Shown here: in pieces, positions 34,062 through 46,591 of the stretch
Position numbering within the stretch: position 1 is the first letter of the stretch
How the letters are laid out: each line of letters begins with the position of its first letter
Assembly (NCBI GenBank): GCA_015501595.1
Contig: JADNRX010000157.1
Span: forward strand, 1 to 64,000
Length of the DNA: 64,000 bases
From: Hymenopellis radicata
Lineage: Eukaryota > Basidiomycota > Agaricomycetes > Agaricales > Physalacriaceae
Direction of reading: 5' to 3'
The notes under the pieces: model-generated
Seen by the model: only the letters and a program-made list of their open reading frames with translations
Told to the model about the DNA's origin: nothing
The model's database searches: none
Position numbers and translations under genes: made by a program

Positions 34062-36134
34062 GATGATGATGGTGATCTAGCGCGAATGTCAATGAAGGTG
34101 CTGTCGACGAGGAAGCAAGTGCGGACAGAAGCACGGAGGCCAGTCCTATATAAGCCGTAAGGTCACTGGAGTCACGGAACGCGAATGAGTGAAGTAGCGT
34201 AGACGGCGGACGGTTTCACGCGCCAAATCCAAGTCCGAGTCGATCACATCTGGATAACGCGACAGGAAGGGTGGGGCTCGAGCCATTGATCCGCAAAGCT
34301 TAACTGCAGTACCTAAACCATCTGATCACAGTAGCCGGCCTCGCGATTTTCTACAGCTGGTGACGCCTGTGTGTGCCTAGTGTACATGAAAAAAGTGTAT
34401 TGGAGGTTTGGTCAAGGTTTGGTGGCGTTTAGCTTCCTCTGAAAGGCTCAGAGCAGACAATGTCAGCTTAGAAAATGCGGCAACACCACTCAGATCTCCG
34501 AAGGCTGGACAACAAGATGAGAAAGCATCTCCCAAAGGCAATGCGGACGACATACCAGATCGAGCAACGTGGCTAGTATTGAAACTTTGTGATGGACGTA
34601 CACAACAAAGGCTTACTTGCGGCTTGAGCGGCGCTGTCAATTCTCACGCCCTACCCCGAGTCTGATACAATCATTTTCTTGGTGGACTTTGAACGAATCT
34701 TCCTCTTGGCTGCACAACTTCGGACTCGAGTGGCTATATTCCATCGGCTTTTCAAAAAGAACGGCCTTCCTCCTCCGATACAACCGCTGCCTATGTCCCT
34801 CCGTTTGGCGGCCCTCCGTGCGCGTTGGCAATCGTTCAGTAGAAGCTGCTCTAAGTGATCCCCATCCTTGTATTACTGCTGCCAAACAATCATTTCGACT
34901 TGGATACTCACGCCACGTCAGATCACCATCGAACTGATTGCTCTTTGATCCTCCGCTACTCACGGCAAAAAATCCACCATAACAAAGCCAATCCGAATCA
35001 CAGCCACCGTTAATCAGCACCCCAGGGTGGATTCACGGCAGCTGGCACGGAATGTGGCGGCGCCCCACAGAGTTGCGCGTCGGTACAGTTTAACGCCAGA
35101 CGTGCATCAGATTCGCTATCTTCTATCTTAATCGGGGCGCTAAAGTTTACCCACTCAGATAATAATGCCCAGGAACACAGCAAGCGCGTATCCTCTACGT
35201 CGGTCCCTGTGGATCACGGACATGACTCTCGCGGAACTGTTCGTATGTTTTAACGACTCACCATCCATCATCAGGTTCGCAACAAACATACGAGTTGTTG
35301 TTCATGATAGCCAGTAAAGTGTTAATCGAGTCTGGACTCCCGAGGACACGGAGCTTCACGTCGGATTTCTTCGCGGGGCTCAAGTTCCCTCAAACACTAC
35401 CGCCGGTAGGTACAGATTGCGATATGAGCGTTATCTCATAGATAAGTAACCGCTCCCAAGAAAATGCCAAGTTACGCTGAAACCAGCGCTCGAGATGTAA
35501 GCATACTCCTTAAGTGATGGCAGTGAGGATTATTCATGCAAGAGTAATTTTGGATGTCCATTCGTTATCAATGTCTCTTATGTGGGGCGAGCTTTCCTCA
35601 GTTACAGTATCTAGACCGCCTTCACATAATAGATAACTGACATTCAGAATGGTCAAGACAATGACCTCAGTTTCGTCTACGGCATCTGAGAACGATCCGC
35701 AGCTATGAAAAGCGTTCTCGACGTCCCCGGTTGTAATGTCTACAATTAGAGCTGCAGGCTTAAGCTAAGCTTAGGTCTAAGGTGGAGCACGCCGTCTGTG
35801 TAGACGCTTCGGGTTTGTGGGTGAATGTATCCTGAGCTCTCTATAGCTATGGATTGCTTATACACGTTAGATGCCTGTCAGCAATAAGCTCAAGACAGTC
35901 CATACATTCATCTACGTATTCGTAATCATGATTGAGGTGTATTGAATACAATGCAGTGGTAACGACCGAGATGAAAAAGCATGCTGGTGAGTGGGGAGGC
36001 GCAAATAGCAATATAATAGCTCAAAGCAAAATAGTAGGCGTATAGTAATGTAGCGGCAGACTGTACTTTTGCAGGGCGTCGTCTAAGGCCCGTAAACGAA
36101 GGGCGCGTGAAGCGAAGAGAAGACTAGGATGGGC
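34062..36134. other. Gene-free interval upstream of the PKS
   Basis: Two kilobases without a supportable gene. The first 200 bp upstream of the PKS hold TATA-like TATATAAG (minus sense CTTATATAGG at about 34144-34153). Frames around 34377-35020 on either strand lack motifs. The stretch 35030-36080 has many stops in all frames. Confidence 0.45.
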
Positions 36135-38590
36135 TTAGTCCTTCTTGGGGGGCTCCTCAGAGGATGTGGACTCTGATGATGATGCTGATTCTGATTCCTT
36201 GGCACGCTTCTCGTAGACCTGGGCGAGATGCATAAGAGATAGATAGACATGAGAAGCAATAGAAAGTACCTTTTGGAAGAGACCGAGGGATGCCTGTTGT
36301 GTCTCGTTGATCTTGGCGCGGATAGTCTCAGAGTCGACATCTGGGTCAGTAGCCTGTCCCCTGAGGGAAAGGGTACGGAGCTCAGCAATCAGATCAGTAA
36401 CCTTCTCTGCCTCAACCTTGTCAATCTGGTCCTTGAATTCGTTCAAAGCTGGAGCCATTGTAAGTACCAGGATTAAAGAGAATCATGATAACGAACCCTT
36501 CTCGGTGTCAGCGCAGACGGAGTCAGCCTTGTTGGCCTCCTCGATAAGGTCCTTGCGGGCCTTGTCGGTCTCGGCGTACTGCTCAGCATCGGAAACCATC
36601 TTCTCAATGTCCTTGTCACTGAGGCCAGACGACGAAGCAATGGTCATGGACTGATCCTTGTTGGTAGCCTTGTCCTTCGCAGCGACGTTCACGATACCAT
36701 CTCGGAGAGAATGAGAAACGGAATGACATGGACAGTTGCGAGAACATACCAGCGTCAATGTCGAAAGTGATCTCGATCTGAGGGACACCCTTGGGCGCAG
36801 GAGGAATACCGACGAGGTTGAAGTTGCCGAGGAGCTTGTTGTCACGAACCAATTCACGTTCACCTTGGTAGATTTTGACCTCAATGGCAGTCTGACCGTC
36901 GGCAGCAGTGGAGAAGACCTGGGACTTCTTGGTAGGGATGACCGTGTTGCGGTTGATGAGCTTAGTCATGATACCACCGAGAGTCTCAATACCTAAGGAC
37001 CAATTAGTCAAGGCCGTCACGCAACGAGAACACTACGTACCGAGGGACAGAGGAGTAACATCGAGGAGGAGGACATCCGTAACGTTGCCAGTCATGACAC
37101 CACCTTGGATAGCAGCACCCTTGGCAACGGCCTCGTCTGGGTTGACACCCTTGGAAGGCTCCCGACCGAAGATAGCCTTGACGGTATCAGAGACGCGAGG
37201 CATACGAGTCATACCACCAACGAGGATAACTTCGTTGATCTCGCTGGCCTTGAGACCAGCGTCAGCAAGAGCCTTCTTACAAGGATCGACGGTGCGTTGA
37301 ACAAGGGGAGCAACCAAAGACTCGAATTGCGACCGGAGAAGCTTCTGGTTAATGTGCTTGGGACCTGAAGCGTCGGCAGTGATGAAGGGCAAGTTGATGT
37401 CGGTCTGGGTGGTCGATGACAGCTCTATCTTAGCCTTCTCAGCAGCCTCACGGATACGTTGAATAGCCATGACGTCGCCGTGGAGGTCGATGCCGTTGTC
37501 TGCCTTGAAGCCTTGGAGAATGTGGTTGACCAGGACAACGTCGAAGTCTTCACCACCCAAGTGTGTGTCACCGTTGGTAGACTTGACTTCGAAAAGACCG
37601 TTTTGCAGTTCAAGGATGGAGATATCAAAGGTTCCACCTCCCAAGTCGTAGACGGCAATGACGGCAGACTCGTTTCGGTCCAGGCCGTACGCCAAAGCAG
37701 CCGCGGTAGGCTCATTGATCACCCGCAATACGTTGAGACCAGCGATCTGTCCAGCGTCCTTGGTGGCCTGACGCTGGGCATCGTTGAAGTAGGCAGGGAC
37801 GGTGACGACGGCATGGCTATGCAAGTCACATTAGGAAGAACACGAAGCAGAGACACAATTACGCACCCAACTTTCTTGTTAAGGAACTGCTCAGCAGTCT
37901 CCCGCATTTTGATGAGAACCATGGACGACAGTTCCTCAGCAGACTGCCAGTGCATGGTCAATGACTAGTACGACCCTTGCTAAAAAATTTTACTTACGAA
38001 ACGTTCCTTGGAACCCTCGCTTTCTATCTCGACCATTGGTCGTCCCTCAGCACCTGAGACAACCTTGAAGGGCCTACATGGCAGATGAGCATAAGCGTAA
38101 GGTCGAGGTAGAATAACGTACCAATGCTTCATGTCATCCTTCACCTCCTTGTCAGCGAACTTGCGACCAATCAACCGCTTGAAAGCAAAGACGGTATTTG
38201 TTGAGTTAACAACAGCCTGTCGCTTAGCGGGCAGTCCGACTAGACGCTCGCCGTGCTTGGTGAAAGCAATGACGGAGGGTGTAGTACGAGCACCCTCCGC
38301 GTTCTCTATCACCTTAGACTCTTTGCCTTCCATGATAGACACGCAAGAATTTGTTGTTCCCAAGTCGATACCGACAACGGGGCCTGCAGGACATGTTATT
38401 CGAAAGGTCCCGAGAGTAAAAGGTCACCGACACGCACCATTTATCTTCGTGTTCATGTTGCGTGCAATCATGGCTCGCGGAAGGCCCTGTAAGACGGTGA
38501 GCGACGTAGGAGAGTACAGCATAGGACACGTACAGCATAGTGACCACTCCGTGAGACGGAGGCGCGTAGGGAGCGAGCGGCGGTAAACAT
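36135..38590 (-). CDS. Mitochondrial HSP70 chaperone (Ssc1 type)
   Basis: The first exon (38590-38534) encodes a basic, Ser/Arg-rich presequence ([19 protein letters not shown]), continued by [18 protein letters not shown], a likely mitochondrial targeting signal. The ATPase domain follows with [61 protein letters not shown] and [15 protein letters not shown]. The substrate-binding domain has [39 protein letters not shown] and [15 protein letters not shown], then a helical lid and an acidic end SSEEPPKKD. It lacks a KDEL-type or EEVD tail, which with the presequence points to the mitochondrial form, the import motor and matrix-folding chaperone. At least six short introns occur. Confidence 0.95.
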
Positions 38591-38663
38591 GGTGGTGGGG
38601 ATGAGAGAGTAATCCTGCCCTGCAATTTTTTTTGGGACGAATATGTAAGCCGGCGGCATTGTC

Positions 38664-38678
38664 CGAAAGTTCGAGAAC
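38664..38678 (-). promoter_or_regulatory. Heat-shock element
   Basis: The sequence CGAAAGTTCGAGAAC holds a perfect three-unit nGAAnnTTCnnGAAn array, 74 bp upstream of the HSP70 start codon. It is the binding pattern of heat-shock factor trimers. Confidence 0.75.
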
Positions 38679-38831
38679 ACGCGTGACTACACGTGCCGAA
38701 TTCTGACTTCACTACTTGCGTGTCCCTTGCATGCCGTGTGCGACCATAACGGTACAGTGTTTAAATAAGTAGTGCAGGTATAGTGTACATTAGTAGGTAA
38801 TAAACTGACCCAATTTGGTCATCAACGCTTG

Positions 38832-40277
38832 TTAAACCACCACCACTTCGACGCCTCTCTTCCCATGGAATGCATGTCTCCAGCCGCATCTCCACTTGTC
38901 AGTATTGCCTGGCTTTCCTAAAGTCGTCGAAGCCATGCCGCCAATATGATCCAGGACCAGTCTCGACGTAATAATCATCCCTCCATCGTCTCCTCCGCCC
39001 ATCCCCCTTCCCAAACCGTCAACGTTCAGCATACCACGGCATAGTCCACTGACGCCCAACAAACATTCCTGCATAACAACATCTGGAGGTTTCCGCCATT
39101 CCACAGGATTCTGCGCGTTCAGTCTCAATAAATCAGACAGAATGTTCAACTGCGAGCGGTGCATGATCAAACCGCTGCCTCCCGTGCCCACAAAGCCCGC
39201 CTGCCCAGGCCGCATACCCGCCATCACGAGCTCAATAGCTCCCCATCCCCCTGGACATAACGGAAAATCATCTTCGATCAACATCACCCATTCTCCTTTG
39301 GCCCATTTCAGAGCTTCAGCAAGATGGAGGTACTGACCCCACTGCTCGACCGGATGTTGGTCCGCGTCGGCATGAAAGGTGACAACGTCGGAGAATGTGG
39401 ACTGTGCGGCCGTGAACGCTGCAAATCCGTTGGCGTGCGTGAACACGGACAGACTAATGTTCTCGGATATGTGGGGTACGAAGGAGGCGATTGTGGTGGA
39501 TAGAAAGGAATCCGAGTCAGGTCCTGGGCGGGGGAATGATAGAATAACAATGTCGAGGGATGCAACGGGTATCGATGGTGGCGTGTAGAATAGGTTGTAC
39601 AGTCCGTAGGGACACGTTAAAAGAAGTAGTGAGACCAGTCCGACGCGATATTTCAGCATGTCAGCTGGCGTGAATTTTGCGAATGAAGGCGGAATGGATG
39701 GGGTGGGCAGAGATCGCTGCTCTGTGAACGCGACCCTAAAAATAAATGAGAGGGCTAACCCTATCGCGATCGCCAAGCTATACGTCCAAGGCGCGTTGTC
39801 AAGCCACCCAAATAGCACAGAGAGCAAGACGAGGAAAGGACCTTCCTCTACAGGCATGCCCTCTGGAACGCCCGTCATATAAAAGTAGATCACCATAATT
39901 GGGCCCATTCCCGACGTCTCCTCATATAATGCCCAATGCCTGAAGAGTGACGGGAATGCCCACCCCGCGCTCCTTGTCAAAAGGTACCCAAGTTGCGTCC
40001 GTATTAATGCAAGGACAATCCATAAAGGGTATGCGGCGAGATGGAAGTCGGAGGGTATGCGTGTAAAGAAAATAATGGCTTGGAGGAGTCGGGATAGTAC
40101 GATGCCTGGGTGGATATGGGAGGGAGCGGACCATGGTGCGAGTAAAAGAGGTAGAAGATCCCGACCATCCGTTACTTGTCGGGGAGCGAACGGCCAGCGC
40201 CACTGGGGTATTAAAAGAGGGAGAACTTGCAGCGAAGCATTGAATGCAGCGAGGACGGTGTCGCTGGTAAGGTTCAT
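38832..40277 (-). CDS. Multi-pass membrane protein with a glycosyltransferase-like C-terminal domain, 481 aa
   Basis: A single exon, unusual in this window. The N-terminal half has several hydrophobic segments (around residues 12-22, 62-74, 82-94, 127-136, 150-182 and 210-225) with no cleavable signal. The C-terminal half begins with a beta strand (VILSFPRPG) and contains VVTFHADADQHPVEQWGQYLHLAEALKW-type sequence and VMLIEDDFPLCPGGWGAIE, in which E-D-D looks like the metal/nucleotide-sugar site of GT-A enzymes. GFVGTGGSGLIMHRSQL fits the acceptor side. The arrangement recalls GPI-modifying GlcNAc/GalNAc transferases of the Golgi (PGAP4 type), but the match is weak and I name no gene. Confidence 0.65.
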   Translation of the reverse strand: MNLTSDTVLAAFNASLQVLPLLIPQWRWPFAPRQVTDGRDLLPLLLAPWSAPSHIHPGIVLSRLLQAIIFFTRIPSDFHLAAYPLWIVLALIRTQLGYLLTRSAGWAFPSLFRHWALYEETSGMGPIMVIYFYMTGVPEGMPVEEGPFLVLLSVLFGWLDNAPWTYSLAIAIGLALSFIFRVAFTEQRSLPTPSIPPSFAKFTPADMLKYRVGLVSLLLLTCPYGLYNLFYTPPSIPVASLDIVILSFPRPGPDSDSFLSTTIASFVPHISENISLSVFTHANGFAAFTAAQSTFSDVVTFHADADQHPVEQWGQYLHLAEALKWAKGEWVMLIEDDFPLCPGGWGAIELVMAGMRPGQAGFVGTGGSGLIMHRSQLNILSDLLRLNAQNPVEWRKPPDVVMQECLLGVSGLCRGMLNVDGLGRGMGGGDDGGMIITSRLVLDHIGGMASTTLGKPGNTDKWRCGWRHAFHGKRGVEVVVV

Positions 40278-41368
40278 GAGGTGTCCGGGTCACATCAGGA
40301 GCTGGTTCCAATTTGTATCATCGTGTGGCGTTTCCGCACCCGCCCCTGTTTTCACTATGTCGCCTTGAATGCCTAGATGATAGATCTTGCTCGAAGAGGT
40401 GCGAATGCCGTGCTACGACGCACCACCCTTCTCAGGTCTTCGAGGTCTTGTACTCGAATAAAGGACGAAGGAGTAGTTAATGTTTCCAAGTTTAACAAAC
40501 GGCAGGACACCGTGCCAAGGCAAACAATTTAGGATATGTAAAACGACTGTTAACAGTGAGCTGAACACGAGTACATGTGTAAGTGGTAGAACAGCAGGAT
40601 GCTGTTCGTTTGAACTTTGAATAACTCGACGAGCGTCGGGAGCGAGGACTGAGCGAGGATCGGCGTTAGGGCTAAGGGCGGTTTCTATGCGGGACCATGT
40701 GTTGAGGAGCGGGAAATTGGTTTGAACGATGACAAAGGATGACAAGCACCGATGACAATCGTTTAAGTTACCGTCCAACACTAACCAGCTTTATGTAACT
40801 GTACGGTTCGACGGTCTGCTTGTAAGGTCGTAGGTGTAACCGGACCATCTTGGACGATACGCGGAAGGCGGAATCCTGTAACGGTATCACGATTCACAGG
40901 AAGGAAGGCTAAGTCAGACATACCTCAGTATCTTAGAAACTCCACCCTGCACTCCAGTTATTAACTTTTCGACGACGTCGAATAAATGGGTACATCATGA
41001 TACTCATCGGGCATCGATACGACGAGGGCTGGGCGCGTGCGCGTGCAGAGCAGATGAGGTCATCGGCTAATTCACTATTAATGAGAAGGGTGTGTATGTA
41101 GAGTCTTGGCCAACCATTTTCGAACTTAGCCCAACTTGAATTTTGAGGCGCCACATTGAGCGTCGCATGGTCGACGGACCATATCCATCGTCACCATGAG
41201 TCTCGTCGCAGACTCGTTGATTCACGGCCGTGTCCATAGGTAGCCGTGCCTACAGCAGAAAGAGAAAGGAGTATAAGACCTCTAGTCCAAAGCCATTCAT
41301 TTGGGTCATTACTGATCGTCATCAACAAAACGCGTAAAACTTAGGTATCCTAGAACTTTCGTGGTTGT
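40278..41368. other. Interval with no firm gene
   Basis: A minus-strand frame at 40781-40413 (122 codons) holds one hydrophobic segment (LPLTHVLVFSSLLTVVLHIL), and another at 41154-40933 has no motif. They could be exons of one small membrane protein or chance frames; neither is annotated as a gene. Confidence 0.35.
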
Positions 41369-42154
41369 CTAAAGACGTGTTAACTTGAGTTCTTGACGAT
41401 CGAATCTTACGACTTGCCTTCTGATCCCACAACAGTAACAGGCGCGCGCCGAGAGTAAAATCACCGCCGCCCAAGTCAGTATCACTGCAGTGAGAACCAT
41501 CCACACGCCATTCCCGAAGTCACCCGCGAGCTTGATGGAACTGCCCAGATTTGGTAACTCTTTCTTCACGACAATAACGACCGCTAAGTCGACGGCGAAG
41601 ACTACAGTGCTGAGAAGGGCGGTGATGATGGAGAACACGAGGGACGCTATTGCGAAAGAGTGCGATGCGAGGAACATGGATGGTACAAGAGCACAGAGCG
41701 AGAACCCTGCGGCTACAAGGTGGAGAATGAGAACAGTGAGAAGTCCCTTCAGGACTCCTTGGACAAGAGTGGCGTTGAGTCCTAGAATATCCGTGAGATC
41801 GGACGGCGGACTATACCCCAGTTTGGGTCCGTAGCACGTCCCATCGTTTGTGAACCACGATGGCTCGTCAAGAGCGCTTTAGATCCGATTGAGCGCAACT
41901 CAGTAAGAGGAACGCCTAACTCACCTTGACGCGCAAAGACCCCATACACCAAAACGCAATTCCGTCGCTATACTCGTCGCGGGCTGACCATTGTCTGCTG
42001 TCGAATATACACGAATAATGTATATAGCCTTGATGATAGTCAAGGATATCCCGACCAAGAAGAGCAGGAGGAAGGACGTGAACAAGAGGACGAGCGCGAT
42101 GAGGGACGTTATGCGATGAGCATAGAATGGGCGATGATGGGGTTTCACCATCAT
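41369..42154 (-). CDS. SUR7/PalI-family four-helix membrane protein
   Basis: Two exons: 42154-41925 and 41876-41369; the intron is 41924-41877 (GTGAGT...AAAG). The N-terminus MMVKPHHRPFYAHRIT is followed by a first membrane helix (LIALVLLFTSFLLLFLVGISL). Then comes an extracellular loop with the family's FGVWGLCAS motif and a second Cys about 25 residues on (GTCYGPKLGY), then three more helices (VLKGLLTVLILHLVAAGFSL, a stretch around SLVFSIITALLSTVVFAVDL, and MVLTAVILTWAAVILLSA), with ACYCCG after the last. G-[FVI]-W-G-x-C is the signature of SUR7/PalI proteins, which act in eisosomes, cell-wall stress or ambient-pH signalling. Which subgroup it belongs to cannot be told from sequence alone. 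Confidence 0.82.
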
Positions 42155-42479
42155 GGACGCAAGGCTTCACGTTCGTGCTGAGAGGAGGTCGTCCGATTAT
42201 TTTTCCTGAATAGGGGAAAAGCTCGGTCACCGATCAATTGGGGGGTCAGCGGCTGCTGCGGTTGGGATTATACCCCTCGAAATATTTGGCGGATGGTCGA
42301 GGCGTGATGAACGATGCCAGCGAAGCAACGAAAGACTCAGCTGAGGTGACCACACACGTTCATATGTGGGAAACAAGCATCATCAGGCGGCCATGATGAT
42401 TACGCCATTAGGAAAAAGGCTTAATCCGTTATCCCCGAAACAAATTTGCTATATCGTCCATCGTACACAAAACTTTTCA
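42155..42479. other. Intergenic region
   Basis: It is the upstream region of the SUR7/PalI-like gene on one side and the 3' flank of the DUF6697 pseudogene on the other. Nothing else was recognised. Confidence 0.4.
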
Positions 42480-43950
42480 GTCTTCTCCACCAGACGACTC
42501 GCCCGCTTCGTATGATGGACCGACGCCCATATTTTCTTTGTACTCTCCGGAGTCGATGCTGAGGTCGAGTTGGGAACGATGGGGCGCGCCGATCTAAGTA
42601 CTCCTGCGCGATGATGACGGACTGGAAACGACGAAGTTCTCAGTCTTGGGGTATGTATTCGTCGCTAAATGTCTGTGTGTTGAGTTAGGATTGGGCTTCA
42701 AGTTCTTTTCCTTCCTCTCCTTAGGCGTCCAGGTGCGTTTGTCGATGAGCTCTTCAAAAGCGTGATCATAAGAGGTGCAGTTCATTCCGAGGACGTTAAT
42801 ACCCTGGTAAACTTAGATACATATTGGCGACATGAATGAGGATGAGTAGTCAAAGACGCTTACCTCTTCTCCAGACGAAAGAGCCTTCACGTTTTTGCCC
42901 TCCTGTTCCAGGCCTAATCTCAGCCATTTCCAGTTGTTCCGCTTCAGGATCTACGGCGATTCCAAATTTTCGTAGCACAACCCGTGCTCTCAGCGAGACG
43001 TACACATCCTGTTTGCGACTTGGTCGGAATCAAGAGCTTTCGCTTGACGTCTTCCGGGAGCCCTCTGAAAGTGGGTCCTCTGAGCTCATCGACTACCTTC
43101 GATTCATACCCCCCAACGTATACGTATTCCCACACGACACCACCCGATTCCGACTCGTTCTGGTTAGAAATATACCACGGTGAATTGGATGTGATTTCAA
43201 CTCGCGAAGCAAACATCAGTCGTGGCTGCCCAGGTGAAGTGACCACAGTTGGATTCATGATCCGCTTGAGGAAAGCGCACTTGTTGCTGGAATAACGGAG
43301 TTTGAAGGAAAGTTTGGAGACTTCCGCCGTGAATGCTCGAGGAAAGTAAACTCTTTTGGGAGTGAGATAGATCATGAAAGCAGGGCTGGAGAAGTCACGG
43401 AGACGTTTTGACTCTCAGGCTGCTGAAATCAGCTGAAATCGGGTGTTCCGAAAGCCTCGTCCTTGTCGCTATGCGCCTCCTCCTCTGAATCAGAAATGTT
43501 AAATCGGAGAGGTTGCTGAGATCGTCTTCCAGAGAGTGCACGGACTGGGTTATGGGCTATATATGGCGCGTAAATCAAAGTATGTAAGAGTCTCGTTCCC
43601 GATGTTCTAGATGGACAGGAAGCAGAGAGCAGCGGACCGAATACCGAGCGGAGTAAGACCGGAAAGCAGAGAACGCCGCTTCGCGCCGCTCTCGACGCCG
43701 AATATATTCGCCAACACACAGTCTCCTGCAGGTTGTATCTGTGGAGCCTCCGAGGTTGCCTCCAAGACGATTGCCAACAGGAACGGCGTTCACGAACGCT
43801 GAGAGCCGCGCAGTGCGTTTGCGACGCATTGAAGCTGCTCTTTCAACAAAAGGGGCTCTGTCATTTCTCGAGCAGTTCGCTAGGAAGACACAGGGCGCAC
43901 CGCAGAAGGAGGAGCATGCTTCTGGTCGTCGATGAAGCTGATATCTGATC
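42480..43950 (-). pseudogene. DUF6697-domain pseudogene
   Basis: It is colinear with the gene at 46592-49201, with about 85-90% of bases matching by eye from the 3' end up to about 43500. Recognisable pieces are MIYLTPKRVYFPRAFTA, SESGGVVWEYV, GLPEDVKRK and, at the end, CTSYDHAFEELIDKRTW. Compared with the other copy, two small deletions at about 43015-43042 (2 bp and 9 bp) put the Arg-Ala-Arg-Val-Ala-Leu region out of frame, and further indels follow. Upstream of 43500 the match weakens. At 43925-44040 a short match to the 269-bp tandem repeat of the other copy returns. Confidence 0.75.
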
Positions 43951-44378
43951 AGTGGAGTCGGATGGCTGAAACAGTGTCAGAACTTGCTACTGGATCCGCG
44001 GAGAACTTGAAGACGATTGATCAGCTGCTTACAGGCACTGCCAGTACACACAACTTTCTTGGCTAGTTAGGCGACTCAGCTCGGTCTCGTACTGACGCGG
44101 TTCAGAGTAGCGTATGCACTTCCCGCTCCTCGAATGTGCTCTGACCCTGGCACGACCTGTAGGCAGGTCGGTCTCGCACTCACGCGGTTCAGAGTAGTGC
44201 ACTGCATACGCCACCAACTCTCAGCAGCCAGAGCGCTCACGTTTGGGGGTCGGCGCTCATGTTACAGCACCCTGGCTATGGATATGCGACCCGCGGCGGG
44301 GTAACGGCTAAGAATCGTATATGAAGGCTTTCTTTTTCCTAGCCAGTCTCCAGTCATCCGACCCAGGACAGCCCGACA

Positions 44379-46309
44379 ATGCAACGAAAGCTCCTCGTCG
44401 CACTCTCTCTTGCTTCCTATCTGTCTACTAGCGTCTACGCTGCTACCCCATGCGAGCAGATCGAGAAGGCGATATCCTCTTCGAGCAGTGTCTACTACCC
44501 AGGTAGCATGATTTTCTCTCAGATATATATGCGGTCGCCTTACTAAGTTCTCTACCACAGGCTCCGCGAATTACACGCTTGACATCGCGCACTGGTCGGC
44601 GGCAGCGATTCTGCCTGCTGTGTGCAGCGTGGAACCTGGCACAGCTAAAGATGTTGGAATTATTGTTAGTCCCCTCGACTTCGCCAAGCTCCGTACGTGA
44701 ACTAACTCTTTGCGTAGCTTGGTATACTCGGCGCGACCAAAACTTCATTTGCTGTTCGTTTTCTTCATTTCTTCAAGATACTGGATCATATGTGTTTCAT
44801 TCTTTCTCTAGGTGAAAGGCGGAGGACACTCCCAGAACCCAGGATACTCCGGAACGAAGGGCGTTCAAATCTCCATGAGCCGCTTCACCGATGTCATATA
44901 TGACGCTTCTACTCAGACCGCCGCAGTCGGTACTGGGAACATCTGGGACGATGTTTACGCTACCCTGGAGCCGTACGGACGCCAGGTCGTTGGGGGCAGG
45001 TTTCCTGGTGTTGGCGTGGCTGGGTTCTCTCTTGGTGGTGGTCAGTCAATCCTTTTCTTCGATCATAGATGTTTGTGTAGCTGACGATGTCGGTTGGTTG
45101 CAGGATACTCCTGGCTCTCGAACCAATACGGCTTGTCGCTCGACACCATCGTGGGCTACGAGCTTGTCAAACCTGATGGAACCATTTGTAAGATCACGCA
45201 AGCTTCGGACGCAGAACTATTCTTCGCTCTCAAGGGCGCACATCACAACTTTGTACGTGCTAGTGCCTCAATAGTGGGGTGATGTCGGCGTTATTGACCT
45301 ATAACTCTGGCAGGGTATCGTAACATCAATTATTTTCCAGACCGTCGAGCAGGGCCAAATCTGGGGCGGGCAAGTGATCGTCGCGGCCGACCAAATACCC
45401 ACCCTCATCGCCGCCGCGGCACAATGGGTCCAAGACGTGACTGACCCTAAGGCAGCGATACTCTCAGCTGTGTTGTCCAATGACGGGGTGAGTTTGAGTC
45501 TACATTCACAATCCACATCCCTACCCTTCTGGTTTCTGACTGCGAGTGACAGTTGAACGGCCTGGTACTCCTGTTCTACGATGAGCCCACACCCCCTGCT
45601 GGCATGTTCGACACGTTTTTAGCGCTTCCGGCTCTTGTTTCCGATGTTACGACGAGGAGCTATACGGGGCTCGTCGCTTCCTACCTGGCCTGGGGTGAGC
45701 CGGTCTTTGCCAGGTTAGTCCTAATCCACACGTTTTAAAGATGTTGTTTTTAATTACTCTTTCTCAGAGTCGCTTGCAACACCGTCCCCATTGCAGTGGA
45801 CTCTGAGGCAGTGATGACCGCCACTCTCAACGAAACCACCGTGCGTTCCTTTCTCCTCCATCTCTGAGCGTCCGAACTGAGCCTGACACGTTCTTCAGTT
45901 CTGGGTTGAGCAACTCAGCGCTCAAATCCAAGGCGATCTCTTCTTCTCGTGGTCCATCGAGCCCTTCCTCCCCACACTCCTTACCCACAACAGTGTGGCG
46001 ACCGCCTACCCGTTTGTGCGCGACGTAGCTTTCGCACCCTACATGATTCAGCTGGCCTGGAGCGACCCCGCCTTCGACGACCTCATCTTCGACACCATGC
46101 GCCAGAGTGTGGAGCAGCTCGTGCGCGTTGCGGTTGGGGATGGCCAGAGTCGCGTCGCCGGCGCGCCGCCATACCCGAACTACGCGCTGTTTGGCACGCC
46201 GGTGGAGGAATTGTATGGAGCCAATCTTCCGAAGTTAAAGACGATCAAGGCGAGGGTTGACCCCACGGATGTTATGGGTCTCGCCGGAGGGTGGAGGATC
46301 ACTCTGTAA
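44379..46309 (+). CDS. Secreted FAD-linked oxidase (berberine-bridge-enzyme type)
   Basis: ATG 44379 starts a signal peptide (MQRKLLVALSLASYLSTSVYA). The FAD-binding domain, spread over several exons, contains AHWSAAAILPAVCSVEPGTAKDV, VKGGGHSQNPGYSGTKGV (His of the flavin attachment motif GGGH), MSRFTDVIYDASTQTAAVG, RQVVGGRFPGVGVAGFSLGGG and YGLSLDTIVGYELVKPDGT, then FFALKGAHHNFGIVTS. The substrate domain follows and the chain ends PTDVMGLAGGWRITL at 46309, close to the usual BBE-like ending (YDP..VF.....GG). Fungal members oxidise sugars, alcohols or secondary metabolites; the substrate is unknown. Introns of about 50-60 nt are at 44502, 44692, 45042, 45254, 45488, 45714 and 45841 (donor side, approximate). 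It lies between the two DUF6697 copies and reads the other way. Confidence 0.88.
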
Positions 46310-46591
46310 ATATTACTATTACTTAACTTACATCCTATTCAAAAAGCATCAAATAATCTCCTCCCAAATATCAAATAGTTTCTACTCAATGTTAACGAAG
46401 CGCTCGATTCTGAAAGGGATAAAAGGCTTAACAATGAGATCAATAAGTATACTAGAAAGGGAATAAGATAGATGAGATGGTCTGAGAGTAATAGTAATAC
46501 TGAGTCATGGTCCAAGCTTGCGCCAAGTGTAGGCTAAGTTAATCCTCTACATTACCATCCATCGTACACAAAACTTTCGAGCATAGAGACG

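Noticed and set aside
34408..35020. Possible small genes upstream of the PKS
   Set aside because: Frames on both strands have equal quality, no motif and no splice pattern.
41400..42154. Tetraspanin as identity for the four-helix protein
   Set aside because: No CCG motif in the large loop; the FGVWGLC motif after the first helix fits SUR7/PalI better.
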